Assembly: GCF_001649575.2 (NCBI RefSeq)
Contig: NC_051434.1
Coordinates: 14,375,370 to 14,439,369, forward strand
Source: Kryptolebias marmoratus
Lineage: Eukaryota; Chordata; Actinopteri; Cyprinodontiformes; Rivulidae
Direction: 5' to 3'
DNA: 64,000 nt
Numbering within the stretch: the first letter of the stretch is position 1; each line of letters starts with the position of its first letter. Made by a program: the position numbers and the translations under genes. This document shows, piece after piece, positions 24,801 to 35,400 of the stretch. Below the pieces are notes generated by a model. That model had not been told where the DNA came from. It did no database searches and saw nothing but the letters and a program-made list of their open reading frames with translations.

Positions 24801-25614
24801 CATTCACGCAGTCTCAGTGCACTCTACCTTACAGCAGGCTTGTTTGTTGGTGGCAAAAATTTCTTGTTCTGACATCCCCCAGATGAAGTTCGTTTAGAAG
24901 TTCGGCTCTTTGAAAGTTTGAACCCATGGAGAGTGGGGCCGACTCTGTTTGAGATTGAGTTTTGATGTAGCCTTTTAAAAATAAAAATCAAAGCTGTGCT
25001 GACATACGAGCAAACACCTATGAACAAGTCTTGGAGATTGAGCAAAGAAAACAACACACATTTTCTCAAGAGAAAAGGGGAAAACAGCAAAATACAACAC
25101 TTTTCAATTTGCTTGTTCACTACTTCACCGGTTACAATCACACACCGCAGGTACTGATAACAGTAGCAACAGGAAAAGCTTTATAGCTGTGCAAATACTT
25201 CTTCCGCAGGCTAAGTGTTAGATTCTTCAGACCTTAAAGCTTGTAGATGCTGCATGTAAGAAGTCCATTGGGTGTTGCACAGAAGCTCTCAATCATCACT
25301 TTGGACCCACTCTGTGGATACCATTAGATGATGGATCCCAATTTTCAATTTCAAGCCTTGCTGTTTTTGTGGCATGTGTCCAGAGGGAAGTGTTTCTCAC
25401 GCAAACAGCAGCTGCAAAGGCAATTTTTCTTCCACAATTCATGAAAAAGGACTCAAGGTGGCTCTTTATAGAGATTCCTTTACTACAAAATTGCAAAGGA
25501 AGTAAAATCAAATTTGCATTCTGCATTGTAGCTGCACACTAATGACAAAACAAAACACAATAAACTGAAAAAAGTCAGTTTAGGGATTTTCACAGTCGTT
25601 TCAATGAAAGGCAG
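24801..25614. other. Non-coding DNA between two old repeat copies
   Basis: The 105-codon minus frame at 24824-25141 and the frames at 25296-25674 show no domain. Nothing else is recognised. Confidence 0.5.
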
Positions 25615-25730
25615 GTGATATTGCAATTGGCTGCATCTGTGTGTCCATGTGTTTGCTTGTCTGTCCGCTAGCAAAATACGTCATAAACCAGTGAACAGAT
25701 TTTAATGAAACTCAGAGAGGAATCATTGGC
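25615..25730 (+). repeat. Old interspersed repeat, copy 2, left part
   Basis: It carries CTTGTCTGTCCGCTAGCAAAATACGTCATAAACC and ATTTTAATGAAACTC, matching the start of the family at 24110. Homology stops at GAATCATTGGC (25720-25730), where the Penelope-like element begins, and resumes at the same 11 bases at 27038. Confidence 0.6.
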
Positions 25731-25770
25731 AACTGTCCTGATGCATGCTCAATAATTCAGGTAGAACAAT

Positions 25771-25978
25771 CTAACAAGATTAAGTCAGGTCCTCTGGACA
25801 ATTACTTCTTAGATGATACATTTAATCTTTTATCCAAAAGACTTCTTCAGTCTGAGAAACTGCAAGCAAACTCAGCACCTTTGCACAGTAAATCAACCAG
25901 TTGGTTGTGACACCCAAAACTAGTTGTTCACATGCAAAAGAGGACCATAAGCCTAACAACCAATCATTAGGACCCTGT
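25771..25978 (-). repeat. pLTR-like inverted repeat, left arm of the PLE
   Basis: In reverse complement this arm aligns end to end with 26824-27037. The left arm lacks about 8 bp (TTATAAGC in the right arm) and has scattered substitutions. Its sense direction agrees with the minus-strand endonuclease next to it. Confidence 0.75.
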
Positions 25979-26002
25979 TAGCCGCTTGCTATTGACAGAG
26001 GG

Positions 26003-26673
26003 CTATGTGATATTCACAATAACAGCATTGTAGGAGGGGGACAGTTGGACACGGAGGCCTCTGCCCCTGTTTAATGATGGTTGGGTTCTCTTCACAAAGA
26101 TGGCTTCCTTTACTCCTCTCCCAAACCAATGTTCCTCTCTATCAAGGATGTGCACATCTTCATTTCTGACAGAGTGACCGCTGTCCTACAGATGGGAGTA
26201 AACTGCAGAGTCCTGGCCTCATGATGTTGCTCTTCTATGCTGGGCCATCCTTTTGGCTAGTGGCTGCTTTGTTTCCCCGATGTATAGATGATCACAGTCC
26301 TCCTGGAAATTACCAGCATACACAATGTTACTCTATTTGTGCTAGGGGACTGGATCTTTGGGATGAACCAGTCTATGCCATAGTGTATTTGGGGGTTTAA
26401 AAGCCACTGGGAAGTCATGTTTTGAAAATAAACGTCTCAGTTTCTCTGAAACTCCCACAACATACGGAATGACCCCTGGTCTGGCTCTGGGTTTGAGATC
26501 CTCCTTTTCACCTGGTCGCTGGATGGAGTCCTGTTTGGGTTTCTTATCTGCTTTCAGGAAGGCCCAGTTAGGATATCCACATTGCTCCAGGGCCTGTTTT
26601 GTGTGGGATTTCTCCTTCTCCCTGGCTCCTGAGTTAGTGGGAATGCTGTCTGCTCTGTGGTACAGAGGTCTCA
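26003..26673 (-). pseudogene. PLE C-terminal polyprotein: RT-EN linker and GIY-YIG endonuclease, broken
   Basis: Read on the minus strand from about 26673, the translation runs through a linker beginning RPLYHRADSIP, with EKEKSH, CGYPNWAFLKA, VIPYVVGVSEKLRRLFSKH and LVHPKDP blocks, and then the GIY-YIG nuclease. NIVYAG occupies the first-strand position, DHLYIGETKQPL gives the YIG motif at about 26275-26286, and the arginine of KRMAQHRRA fits the catalytic Arg position. The C-terminus has REEHWFGRGVKEAIFV, PSLNRGRGL and LSPSYNAV, and a terminal stop at 26003-26005. The nuclease would nick the target for target-primed reverse transcription. In-frame stops occur before the endonuclease (two), after RRATS and after YSHL, so the gene is dead. 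It overlaps uninformative plus-strand frames such as 26469-26684. Confidence 0.85.
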
Positions 26674-26679
26674 GTCTCA

Positions 26680-26793
26680 GATGAAGGACATTTCGAAACT
26701 AATGTTTACCGCAAACCCACCCACACAAACCAGTACTTGCAGTTTTACTCCCATCACCCTGAGGAAAACAAGCTAGGAGTCATTAGAACTCCA
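26680..26793 (+). pseudogene. PLE reverse transcriptase fragment in inverted orientation
   Basis: On the plus strand, 38 codons read DEGHFETNVYRKPTHTNQYL, then QFYSHHPEENKLGVIRTP. This is the end of the PLE reverse transcriptase (typical motif YRKPTHTNQYL...SHHP...K.GVIRTL). In an intact PLE it lies immediately upstream of the LYHRAD linker on the same strand. Here LYHRAD is on the minus strand just to the left (about 26655-26670). The two pieces therefore meet head to head at about 26673-26680, and flipping this roughly 115-bp piece would bring the conserved order back. Upstream RT sequence is absent. Confidence 0.8.
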
Positions 26794-26823
26794 TGTGCCT
26801 CTATGAATTGCAAATGGCCATCA

Positions 26824-27037
26824 GGGCCCTAACAATCGGTCGTTAGGATGATGGTCTCTTTTGTATGTGAACAACTAGATTTAGGTGCCACGCCCAATTG
26901 GTTGATTCACTGTTCAAAGGTGCTGCTTATAAGACTGAGTTTGCTTGCAGTTCCTCAGACTGAAGAAGTCTTTTGGATAAAGACACAACATATCATATAA
27001 GAAGTAATCGTCCAGACGACCTGACTCAACTTTGTTA
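26824..27037 (+). repeat. pLTR-like inverted repeat, right arm of the PLE
   Basis: This arm is the inverted partner of 25771-25978. It holds TAACAATCGGTCGTTAGGAT, then CCAATTGGTTGATTCACTGTTCAAAGGTGCTGC and CAGACTGAAGAAGTC, the usual fish PLE terminal motif, and stops directly at the right target duplication. Confidence 0.75.
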
Positions 27038-27300
27038 GAATCATTGGCCTAAATTAATCAACTTTTGTAGTCGACCCCATTTAGGGCTAATCAAATTAGC
27101 AAACACAAAAATAAATATAACTTTTATAGTTAGAGTAATGTAAGGTTTTACACATATTCAGGTAAAATTTGGTGTGGTAGTAGATGAAAAGTCATCCTCA
27201 ACACATACTCTGAGTGCTTACAGATGTCTTAAGTTCTTTGTTTAAAACTTTGGGATTCAAGTGTACAGGGGTTTCATTTATAAATGCTTCTTTAGCATAG
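27038..27300 (+). repeat. Old interspersed repeat, copy 2, right part
   Basis: Family homology resumes at GAATCATTGGC and continues through TAATCAACTTTTGTAGTCGACCCCATTTAG, TTGGTGTGGTAGTAG and AAGTCATCCTCAACACATACTCTGAG. These are the counterparts of the middle and end of copy 1. Confidence 0.6.
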
Positions 27301-29353
27301 CCTCACTGATTTATAAGAAACAAACCAGTATGCACAGAAGCTTGAATTATGTGATAAATAATGAGTTTTTTTAATCTGCACATGCTCACTGGATGCAAAT
27401 CTCTCTCTTCCCCTCTTTCCATTTTTGTGAAGACAAACTGAGTGATCCATGAGTAAAATCACAGGAGGCTTTAGGGCTGATTGTGCTATTCAATAGAGGC
27501 GTTATTACAATCAGTCCATGGCTGGCAATGCAGACAAATTACTGATGAGAAGTCTCCAAGAGAAGGAGAGAACGGCAGAAAAGAAACCCAAGGAGATGCT
27601 ATCAAACTCCATTGCAAATTCCGCCAACGCCATTGAGAACTTTTAATTTGTTCAAACTGTCATGGCTGACTTCATTTCCAGACCTTTAGTTGCCATCAGA
27701 GGAAGTGAAATGCATTTTCATTTCTTGTGATAGTCCATACATAAATGTGCGAAGGTGATTTATTTTTTTTCCCCTGTATCAGCTAGCTACTCAATGGTGT
27801 ATCATAGCAGTTAGTTTAGCTTATGCCTTTAGAGCTGGACTATGTGTGTGTGTTTTAACAGCACAGGGAAGAAGTGATGGGAGAAATTGGGCTGTCTGGC
27901 AGTATTATAGCAGCTATCAAACCCTGCTGCTGCAGCAGTGCTCATAATCAGAGCAGGGGAGGCAAATTGACTGCTGAATAGATTGTGGAAATGCCTTGTC
28001 AAAACTGAATAGAATCCTAGCTGGAGTCTTGTGACACTGCATTTTTTGTCCATGTGGAAATGATTCCCTCGTAATGGGGTGGCTGACCTTTGACACCGTG
28101 GGGATGTGTCATTCATTTTCCCTAATGTCCTCAACCTTAGTCAGAATGTGTGCTCATAAACAGAGAAAGTGGTTAGATGAAAGGGAGATGGGATGAATGT
28201 GTTACCTCATTTGACTTCAAAAACTGGTGGTGGTGATGATGTGTGTGTGTGTGTGTGCGTGTAGGGGGTGGGGGGTGGGTCCTGCTAATAGTACAAATTT
28301 GTTTTATCAATTGAAACATGCATTTCAGTGAAAACAGTAAACAAGTCTGCCTCTTTTAATTAAATCCCCTACTTATAAGCCATGTAAGAAAGCTGCATAT
28401 GTTCATGCTAATGAACGCAATATATAGCTAAAGGAAAGGCTAATAAAACATGACATTGGCTAAAATAGGCTAAATGAGTTTAGAGCTTGGACCACTGCTC
28501 CCTGCGCTAACCTGGGTAAATTTTAATCAAAGCACATGTTACTTTTCTGAGTTTCTTCCACATCATGTCAGAAGTTTTTACACTCCAACATGTTAGTTGA
28601 GTGGACAGAATTTGCTCCATTGAGCATCATCGCCTGGCCTCAAAACACCTGACTAAGCCAGTTAAATGACCTGTCTTTTGATATTGAATTTGGCAGGTGA
28701 AAAAAGCAAAAGAGAGAAAAAGTTCAACTTGGAATGATTCTGAAAGACCCTAATTTCCCTTGATGACAGTTTTGGTTTTCTGTCTTGGTGGGCAGCACTG
28801 TTTAGACAAGGGAGACTACCTGCCACAACACATTGGGGTAATAATGCGTTGGCACTGCACCAATTCAAAGTAGATCTGACAGCAAGGGCAAAGAGAGCTA
28901 TTACTGCTTGTCAGTAGGATTTATGAGATGTTTAGGAAAATGTGATAGGTGCTTATCACTGCAAAATTATGTCTGTCAATGAAAACATGGCAGAAAGTCA
29001 ACATTATTTTTCCACAGGTAATACATACAATATATAAACTGTAAAGTAAATTTTATTTGCAATTCAGTATTGCTAGGATGAGTCACATGCCTTTGTCAAC
29101 AATGCTAATACTCGAAGACCCCTTACTTTATAAATCTTTGTATCATGTCTATAAAATGTTTTGTTTTGTTTTGTTTTTTTTGTGGCATATTTCAAGCAAA
29201 TGTAGTCATTAACACTACAGTTGAGGATTTCTTTTGTTTTAATTTACACAGCACCATCTCAAAATGGAATAGTTAGGGAAACGTAAAGTTCTAGGTGGAA
29301 CATTAGAAGAACCCACTGGATGCTCTGTTAGCAACAAACAAAATAAGAATATG
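27301..29353. other. Non-coding DNA, includes a dense unique block and a (GT)n run
   Basis: The block at about 27455-27735 is of higher complexity and GC than its surroundings and could be conserved regulatory DNA. A (GT)n run lies at 28241-28262 after GGTGGTGGTGATGAT. The minus frames at 27829-28134 and 28662-28868 are not recognisable. A TTTTG pentanucleotide run lies near 29158-29180. Confidence 0.45.
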
Positions 29354-29530
29354 TAAGGTAGCATCTCACTGAGCTGTGAGTGTTGCAGACTAGTTTGCAA
29401 ACACCATTTACAAGAAAGTCTCGAAAATATCGCAAAACATTAAAATGGGTTCTCCATGTCCTCTTGTGAGCTGCAGATTCTTGCAGTCCTGTCACCTAAA
29501 TTTTGCATGTTCAAAAAATTTGAAAAGTAT
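29354..29530 (+). repeat. Decayed interspersed repeat, second member of the 7213 family
   Basis: It shares CATCTCACT, AAGAAAGTCTCGAAAAT, CTTGTGAGCTGCAG and CATGTTCAAA blocks with 7213-7350 at similar spacing. Ends are not defined. Confidence 0.4.
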
Positions 29531-31481
29531 TTAAATTCAGGCACCACTGCAATAGACTAACTACTCATAGTTAATCCATAGAACTTCACATCCAAAAATG
29601 CAAACCTTCCTTGTAAAACAACTAAGTCAGTTTCTTTAAATCCTATAAAATGTTGAAGTCTCTGCAATAGAATGTTGGGACATGAAGAAATATGGGGGAG
29701 GGGTGAGATGTCAGTCCCACTAGTACTTGACATTGGAGTATAAGAGCCCTAAAGTTGTAGACTGTCAGTTTTATGTTCAAGTATATTTTCTATATCGTTG
29801 GTGATCACTGTGTCTAGTTCAACTTTTCATCATATGCAATGGACTTGACTGCAGCTGTCTGTTACTATTGGCAATAAGCTGTTCTTCACTTGAAGAGGGT
29901 CACCATCTCTCCTTGATCATAAAACATTTGAACAACCATTCTTTTTTCTGTTCTTCAGAGAATCTTCTCTGACTAACTGGAATCGTTGAGTTTTCTCAAA
30001 AGACCTACTTGAATCAGTAAAATAAATTGGATCATACTTTCTGAGTGCTTTTTTTCTGTGTCAGTGAATATTTAAAATAGGGTTTCAAGTACAGTACATC
30101 AAATATAAAACTAATTTCAGTCTTTTAATTAAGAAAAAAAAATACTTGGTTTATTCAATACTTAACAACATAGCAACATAAAGACTAGTGATGGATATGT
30201 GCTGCATAAGAGTTTTGATCTGCAAGAATGTATGTTGAGTGTTTTACTTGTTGTTCATATTGCATTGTTATTTGTTTGTTTATTTTTATTAGATTCTCTG
30301 CTAGTTGAAGAACAAATTGTCCCACAGCAGTAATACTTTACTTTACCTCCACTTACCTCTCACATTGGTATTGAGGAAGTAAAATTACTTGAATTCTTTT
30401 ATGCATAATTAACACATTGCTAATTTTCTAGGAAATTTGAGAAATCTGTTTTGTTATGGTTCAAATTTTGTTGATAGAATGTTGAAATATAAAATTCAGC
30501 AAAATAAAATTTGAATGAGATGCAATGGGCCATGGGAATACCAGCCTAATATATCCTGATGGCTGAGTTGAACGAACTCCTCTTGTCAGGGGATACAACC
30601 CAATTTTAGATCTCATTTTCACTTGATAGACTGCATGTCATTTTGTAAGTCTGGTATTTCCCGGTGAGCAAAAAAATATATACCCTTTTTCACCATGGGT
30701 TGACAATAAAGTCATTCTGTTCTCAAGCTTTTTGGTAAAAAAAAATACAACAAAAAACAGCCTTTATGTTTCTGCCATTACAAACCTCATTTTCCCTCCT
30801 CACTACTCTACTTCAATTTCAGTCTATATTTCAACCTCATCAGATCATTTCCGCAGTTATTTCAGCAGATATGAAGACATTATGACACAGGTCGAGGTGG
30901 CAGCAAATATACAACCTCCCTGGATGTTGTGTAATCTCGATGCTGCTTTCTGCCCTAAATGTTTATGTCCGTGCTTCAGTGCTTCTTCACCCCCTTAATC
31001 ACTGGTCCTTCGTGAAACCACTGATTCTCATTACTGGCTCCTCAGTGCTACTGACAGACACATGCTGGGGACAACGAATGACAAGCCCCCCAAAAATCTC
31101 ATTACCACCAAGTCACATATCTGAGTAAATGACACAGAATATTCAGTCTTACACCATCTTCATTACATACCCTGCTGTGTAACAGAGAAGAGGAACTGTT
31201 TGAAGACAAATGATCTTTCCATTCCACTTTTAGTCATGAGACTTATTATCAAAGTTCACAGTACCTTTACCTCCTGTGAATGAAAGACTGGCGCTCAACT
31301 GCTAAGATCCATTTAGTAATTTGAAGAAGGTATAAAAACTATTTTAGATACTCTTTTACTTTGCAATATATTTTAACCAAGTTATTTATCTAAATCAAGA
31401 AATTTTATTTTAAGACATACAATCAGACATATTGACATATTTGTGCGCTCAAAATCAATTACAAGCAATTTCTTTTTCAGT
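29531..31481. other. Non-coding AT-rich DNA
   Basis: Frames at 30732-30998 and 30940-31128 have no recognisable domain. No repeat family or RNA gene is seen. Confidence 0.5.
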
Positions 31482-32165
31482 GGATCATTTCCCTCCATTC
31501 ACCCTACCCCAGCATCTTCCTCTGTCACGCCAACACTCTGCTTATCTTCCTTCACCACATCCATAAACCTTCTTTGTGGTCTTACTCTTTTCCTCTTCCT
31601 TGGCACCTCCATTTTCAACATCCTCTGACCAATATATGAACCATCTCTCCTCTTTTCAAACCATCTCAGCATTGTCTCTTTAACTTTGTCTCCAAACTGC
31701 TCAACCTGAGCTGTTCCTCTGATGTATACTCATTTTTAATCTTGTCCATGTTAGTCAATCACCACCCACAAAAAAAATCAAAAACCTGACATTAACAACT
31801 GCTATATATATGCAGCTCCTCCAGTCTTTTTGTTAGTGCCACTGCAACCATCTCCAAACCATGCATTATAGCATGTCTCACTACCATCTCGTAAGCCTTC
31901 ACTTCCCCCATTGCAGCTATCCTTCTGTCACTAATCACCTCTGACACTTATTACCATCCACTCCACCTTGACTGCAGTCTGTCCTTTACCTCTCTTGTCC
32001 ACCGCTTTGCACTGCTTGAGATGGTTGACCCCATGTGTAACTCATCCATGTTTAATACCTCTACTGCTTGGAGCTTCACCTTTACATCTAACCTCCAGTT
32101 CTCTTCTCTCCTGAGCATACCTCTGCCTCTCCAGATTCTCTTCCACCTGCTCCCTTCTTTCACTA
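31482..32165 (-). mobile_element. RTE-like LINE remnant, 3' part of the reverse transcriptase ORF
   Basis: The minus strand gives, in shifting frames, EGSRWKRIWRGR, VKVKLQAVEVLNMDELHMGS followed by TISSS, TREVKDRLQSRWSGW, SDRRIAA, and toward the end a QRMLKMEVPRKRKR / PQRRFMDVV block and EEDAG. This is the region downstream of the RT active site in a very common fish LINE whose normal copies read EEFKYLGSTIQSNG, RVQAGWSGWRRVSGVICDRR and GRPKRRFMDVV. It is interrupted by stops, frameshifts and an AT-rich stretch near 31790-31815. The last few codons and the terminal poly-GAA-like tail seen at 51720-51749 are missing, so it is 3'-truncated. Confidence 0.8.
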
Positions 32166-32371
32166 CAAATCAAAATACTGTTTAAGTGTAAAACTCATAC
32201 GTTTTTCTTGTGAAAACCTGTGTTGTTGGTCCTTGTAAGTCAGGATAAATACAAGGACCACATTCATCATTAGCTGCTGTTCAACATGAGTCCGAGTGCA
32301 TTTGCTATGTGTACAAGCTTTTATATATTTTGACACGATGCAAATCGTAAACATTCCAATCATTTTTTTTT
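32166..32371. other. Non-coding spacer between two LINE remnants
   Basis: The 66-codon minus frame here has no recognisable content. Confidence 0.5.
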
Positions 32372-32481
32372 TAAATCTGTTTCCTTTTTACTGTTTTTAT
32401 CTATCTATTGTACAGCACTTTGGCTACCCCTGTGGTTCTTAAAATGTGCTATATAAATAAAGTTGATTCATTGATTGATAA
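32372..32481 (+). mobile_element. LINE (L2-like) 3' tail fragment
   Basis: The sequence contains TTGTACAGCACTTTGGCTAC, then AAAATGTGCTATATAAATAAAGTTGATT and ends in ATTGATTGAT units. The order GCACTTTGG, then GTGCTATATAAATAAA and a short tandem repeat is the usual 3' end of L2-like LINEs and SINEs sharing that tail. Only about 110 bp is present. Whether the parent was a LINE or a tail-sharing SINE is open. Confidence 0.6.
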
Positions 32482-35400
32482 AGTTAAGGATCTTTATGCT
32501 GAAATACAAAATTATTAAGCTATAAAAAGTGAACATAATTTGTAATATCTGTCAATAAAGCAAACATAACATAAATGAAAACCAAAAACTGTCATTATCA
32601 CATGACTTCAAGCTTTTTTGCCCATTTGTTTTTGTGCAGAACCAAACCATGCAGAGTAAAATATCCATGAGACAAAAATTGTGCCTTCATCACAGCTTAA
32701 ATTAGATGTTATTTTTATGCAGATGCAGAAGCTACTAATTACTATACATGCTCATTAGTCAACCAATTTTCCTGTATTCCAAGTGGTCTCACTCACAAAG
32801 TGACCAGGTGTGTTACTTTTTTTTATAAAGCATTCCTCAGTAAAAATTAAAATAAATAAATTTAAAAAATGCTAATCAGCTTGCTAATCACATCCATTTA
32901 AAATAAACGTCCCTTAATTAATCTTGAGTGGTTCTGATCAAAACGATTTGTGGGTGGGTTTTGCAATTTGCAGACTGTTTTGGTACACAGTGTTGTGGTA
33001 GAGCAAGGCAACGGCAGCAATGTTGGGATGATGTGAAGCTGTTTGAAAAGATGAAACTGAGAAAGAAGAACAACAAATAATATGCTAGTCATCAAGGAGA
33101 TTTAATCAGGCCTCTGTGCTACCCACTGAGACTGAGAATTAGTAATCTCTCTTCATTGTAAAGACGAACTGACAGCGTCATTAAATTATTCGAAGGTTTA
33201 ATGGACAGTTTTCAAAACATTTTTGTGGCTACAGCTGTCCCCATATCTCCTATAGCCTGCGCCGCAAATTAAATAATTCAGCTGAACATACAGTACATGC
33301 TTGTACAAGAATGAACAGAATCAAAACCCGTAGACCCTTGTATACACCAAACTGGGGTTTTATTTTAAAGAGCAAGTTCAGAATTTTTGAAGTTGGGCTC
33401 TGTGAAAAGGTTTTAAAACACATATGTGTTATACCTGTCATAGATCTCTCTCTCTCTCTCTTTCTTAGTCTTACAGTAAATGTTGCATAGTAACAGTTTT
33501 TTTTTCTTTTCTTAAATGTTGCATAAAAAGAAAACAACAAACTATTTAGTTCTATTCAAAATAATCATACTTTCTTGTTTAGGACTTTACAAACCTATTT
33601 CATTTTATTCTACATTTGTGAAAAAAATGAATAAAAACGTTTCTTAGTCAGAGATAAATAAGAATTTAGTTGCATTCAAAAGTCCTAAAAAACTTAACAT
33701 AAAAAACTAATCAAAACACACAAACAAAAAAAAAAAATTGAGTTGTTGGGTATTTCCTACTTAAATGTCCTCATGTTATCCTGAATGTGCTTAAGATACT
33801 GTACTAAGTGTTTAATTTTTTTTATTGAAAAACTTGCTGTTTGTTAGTCCTGTATCATTTTATGATTCCCTAAAATCTAGGTAAGGGTACTTTTAGCAAT
33901 TTTTCATTTCAAATTTTGCAATTTCTGCAGAGAATGCCACTAATATTACAAGTACATTGGGCTGGCTTTGTCAACTACATTTTTTAACAGACATACCAAT
34001 AACTGGAAATGCATTGTGTACACAGCTTCCAGTCGTTTCAGCACTAAATATGGCTTAGGTTTTCACTAATGTATTTAAACAGCGGTGGTCAGTGTTACTG
34101 TTGAGGGAAGAGTTTGATAGTGGAATTTCACTCTAAATCCACAAGAAAGATAACATTGTTCAACACATTTGAGGCAAACTGCTGAAAAAGCATAAAGCAG
34201 GTTTAAATAGACATTGGAATTGACTAATGTCAGTTTAACTGTAAATATTCCTCATGTTCATGTTATGTTTGGTCAAAGAGGCAGAGAGCCACTTCAGGGA
34301 AGGTGAAGAGCCACATTTGTCTCCCGAGCTGCAGTTTGCAGACCCCTGACCTACTATTATACTGCCAATTGTTCTTTAAACAGGACCTGTCCTTTAAAAA
34401 GTTAACAAGTTGAATCCCTTGCATACAATTCTTGCAGATGTTGAAGAAACTTAGAAAAAAAAACATTTCTGTGGAACATTTTCTATTAAAAAAATATAAC
34501 AACAACATCAAAAGACTTCTTTGATGCTGTGCTTCAATGCAGACATCCTTATCTACTTGCATTTCCCTGATTTTTCCTCTTTCACTGTCTTTGGGACATT
34601 TTTGATTTACAGATTATTTGGCTGAAGGATCTGTAAGCACCAGTCAGAAACAGTGAGATAGTGTAAAGACCATAAAAGTCTGACGATCATTTCAAATTGC
34701 TTTCCTGCACACATTTTTACTTTCATGTAAAGTTTGCTGATGTTGCACCTTTGTGCTGGTTTAAGGAAAAATAGGAACATTTTTATTTTTGCTTTGACCA
34801 AAAAAAAGAGTTTATATCACAAATTTATTGTCTTGTAGCTGACAGCTGTCTATCATTCACTAACATAGAAACTGCTGTTACTCTGAGACCAAGGTTTAAA
34901 ATGCTGCCCCCCCCTCAAACACACACACACATTATATATATATGTAACAATGAACCCTAATAAATGTGTCTATTGTAAATATCGATGTTGTAACACAGAC
35001 CTAACGTAAAATATGACCTACGCTAAACATTAGAAAACAGATGTCAATTAGTACTTTAGCTCTTACAGCTAAATCTCATCTTATAAAACAAAATGCATAT
35101 TATTGTTTTACTCAGAGGAAATATTACTAATCATTTTACAACATTGAACCACACTGCTTGTGTGTATTCTAAATTAGCAAAGTTATTCTAATTGTAATTG
35201 TTTAAATCAAGGACAACTTAACTTTTTAACTTCAACATTTAGAAAAACATATTGATTTCTGAGTTATAGCACTCATTGTTTTTATTCACTTAATTGAAAT
35301 CTAGCTGGCAGTAAGGACACACAATTGTACAAGTAAGAGGTCATAACTTAATATGTCAATAAAGTAAACATAAAACAGTGTTTGAATAAGTTTTTGCAAA

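Larger units (their letters stand above)
25731..27037. mobile_element. Penelope-like element (PLE) remnant flanked by an 11-bp target duplication
   Basis: The 1307-bp insertion is bounded by identical 11-mers GAATCATTGGC at 25720-25730 and 27038-27048. It interrupts the old repeat, which continues on both sides. The outer parts are about 200-bp inverted repeats, 25771-25978 against 26824-27037, sharing blocks such as ACTTCTTCAGTCTGAG and TAGTTGTTCACAT in opposite orientation. This matches the LTR-like (pLTR) repeats of PLEs, which may be inverted. A further 40 bp (25731-25770, with GATGCATGCTCAATAATTCAG) occurs only at the left end, like the tail found at one end of PLEs. Inside lie a decayed minus-strand GIY-YIG endonuclease and a plus-strand piece of reverse transcriptase. 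The rest of the RT is missing. Confidence 0.8.

Noticed and set aside
26469..26684. Plus-strand 71-codon frame beginning MTPGLALGLRSSFSPGRW
   Set aside because: It is the antisense shadow of the minus-strand Penelope-like linker.
27829..28134. 101-codon minus frame
   Set aside because: No domain, and composition as expected for chance.
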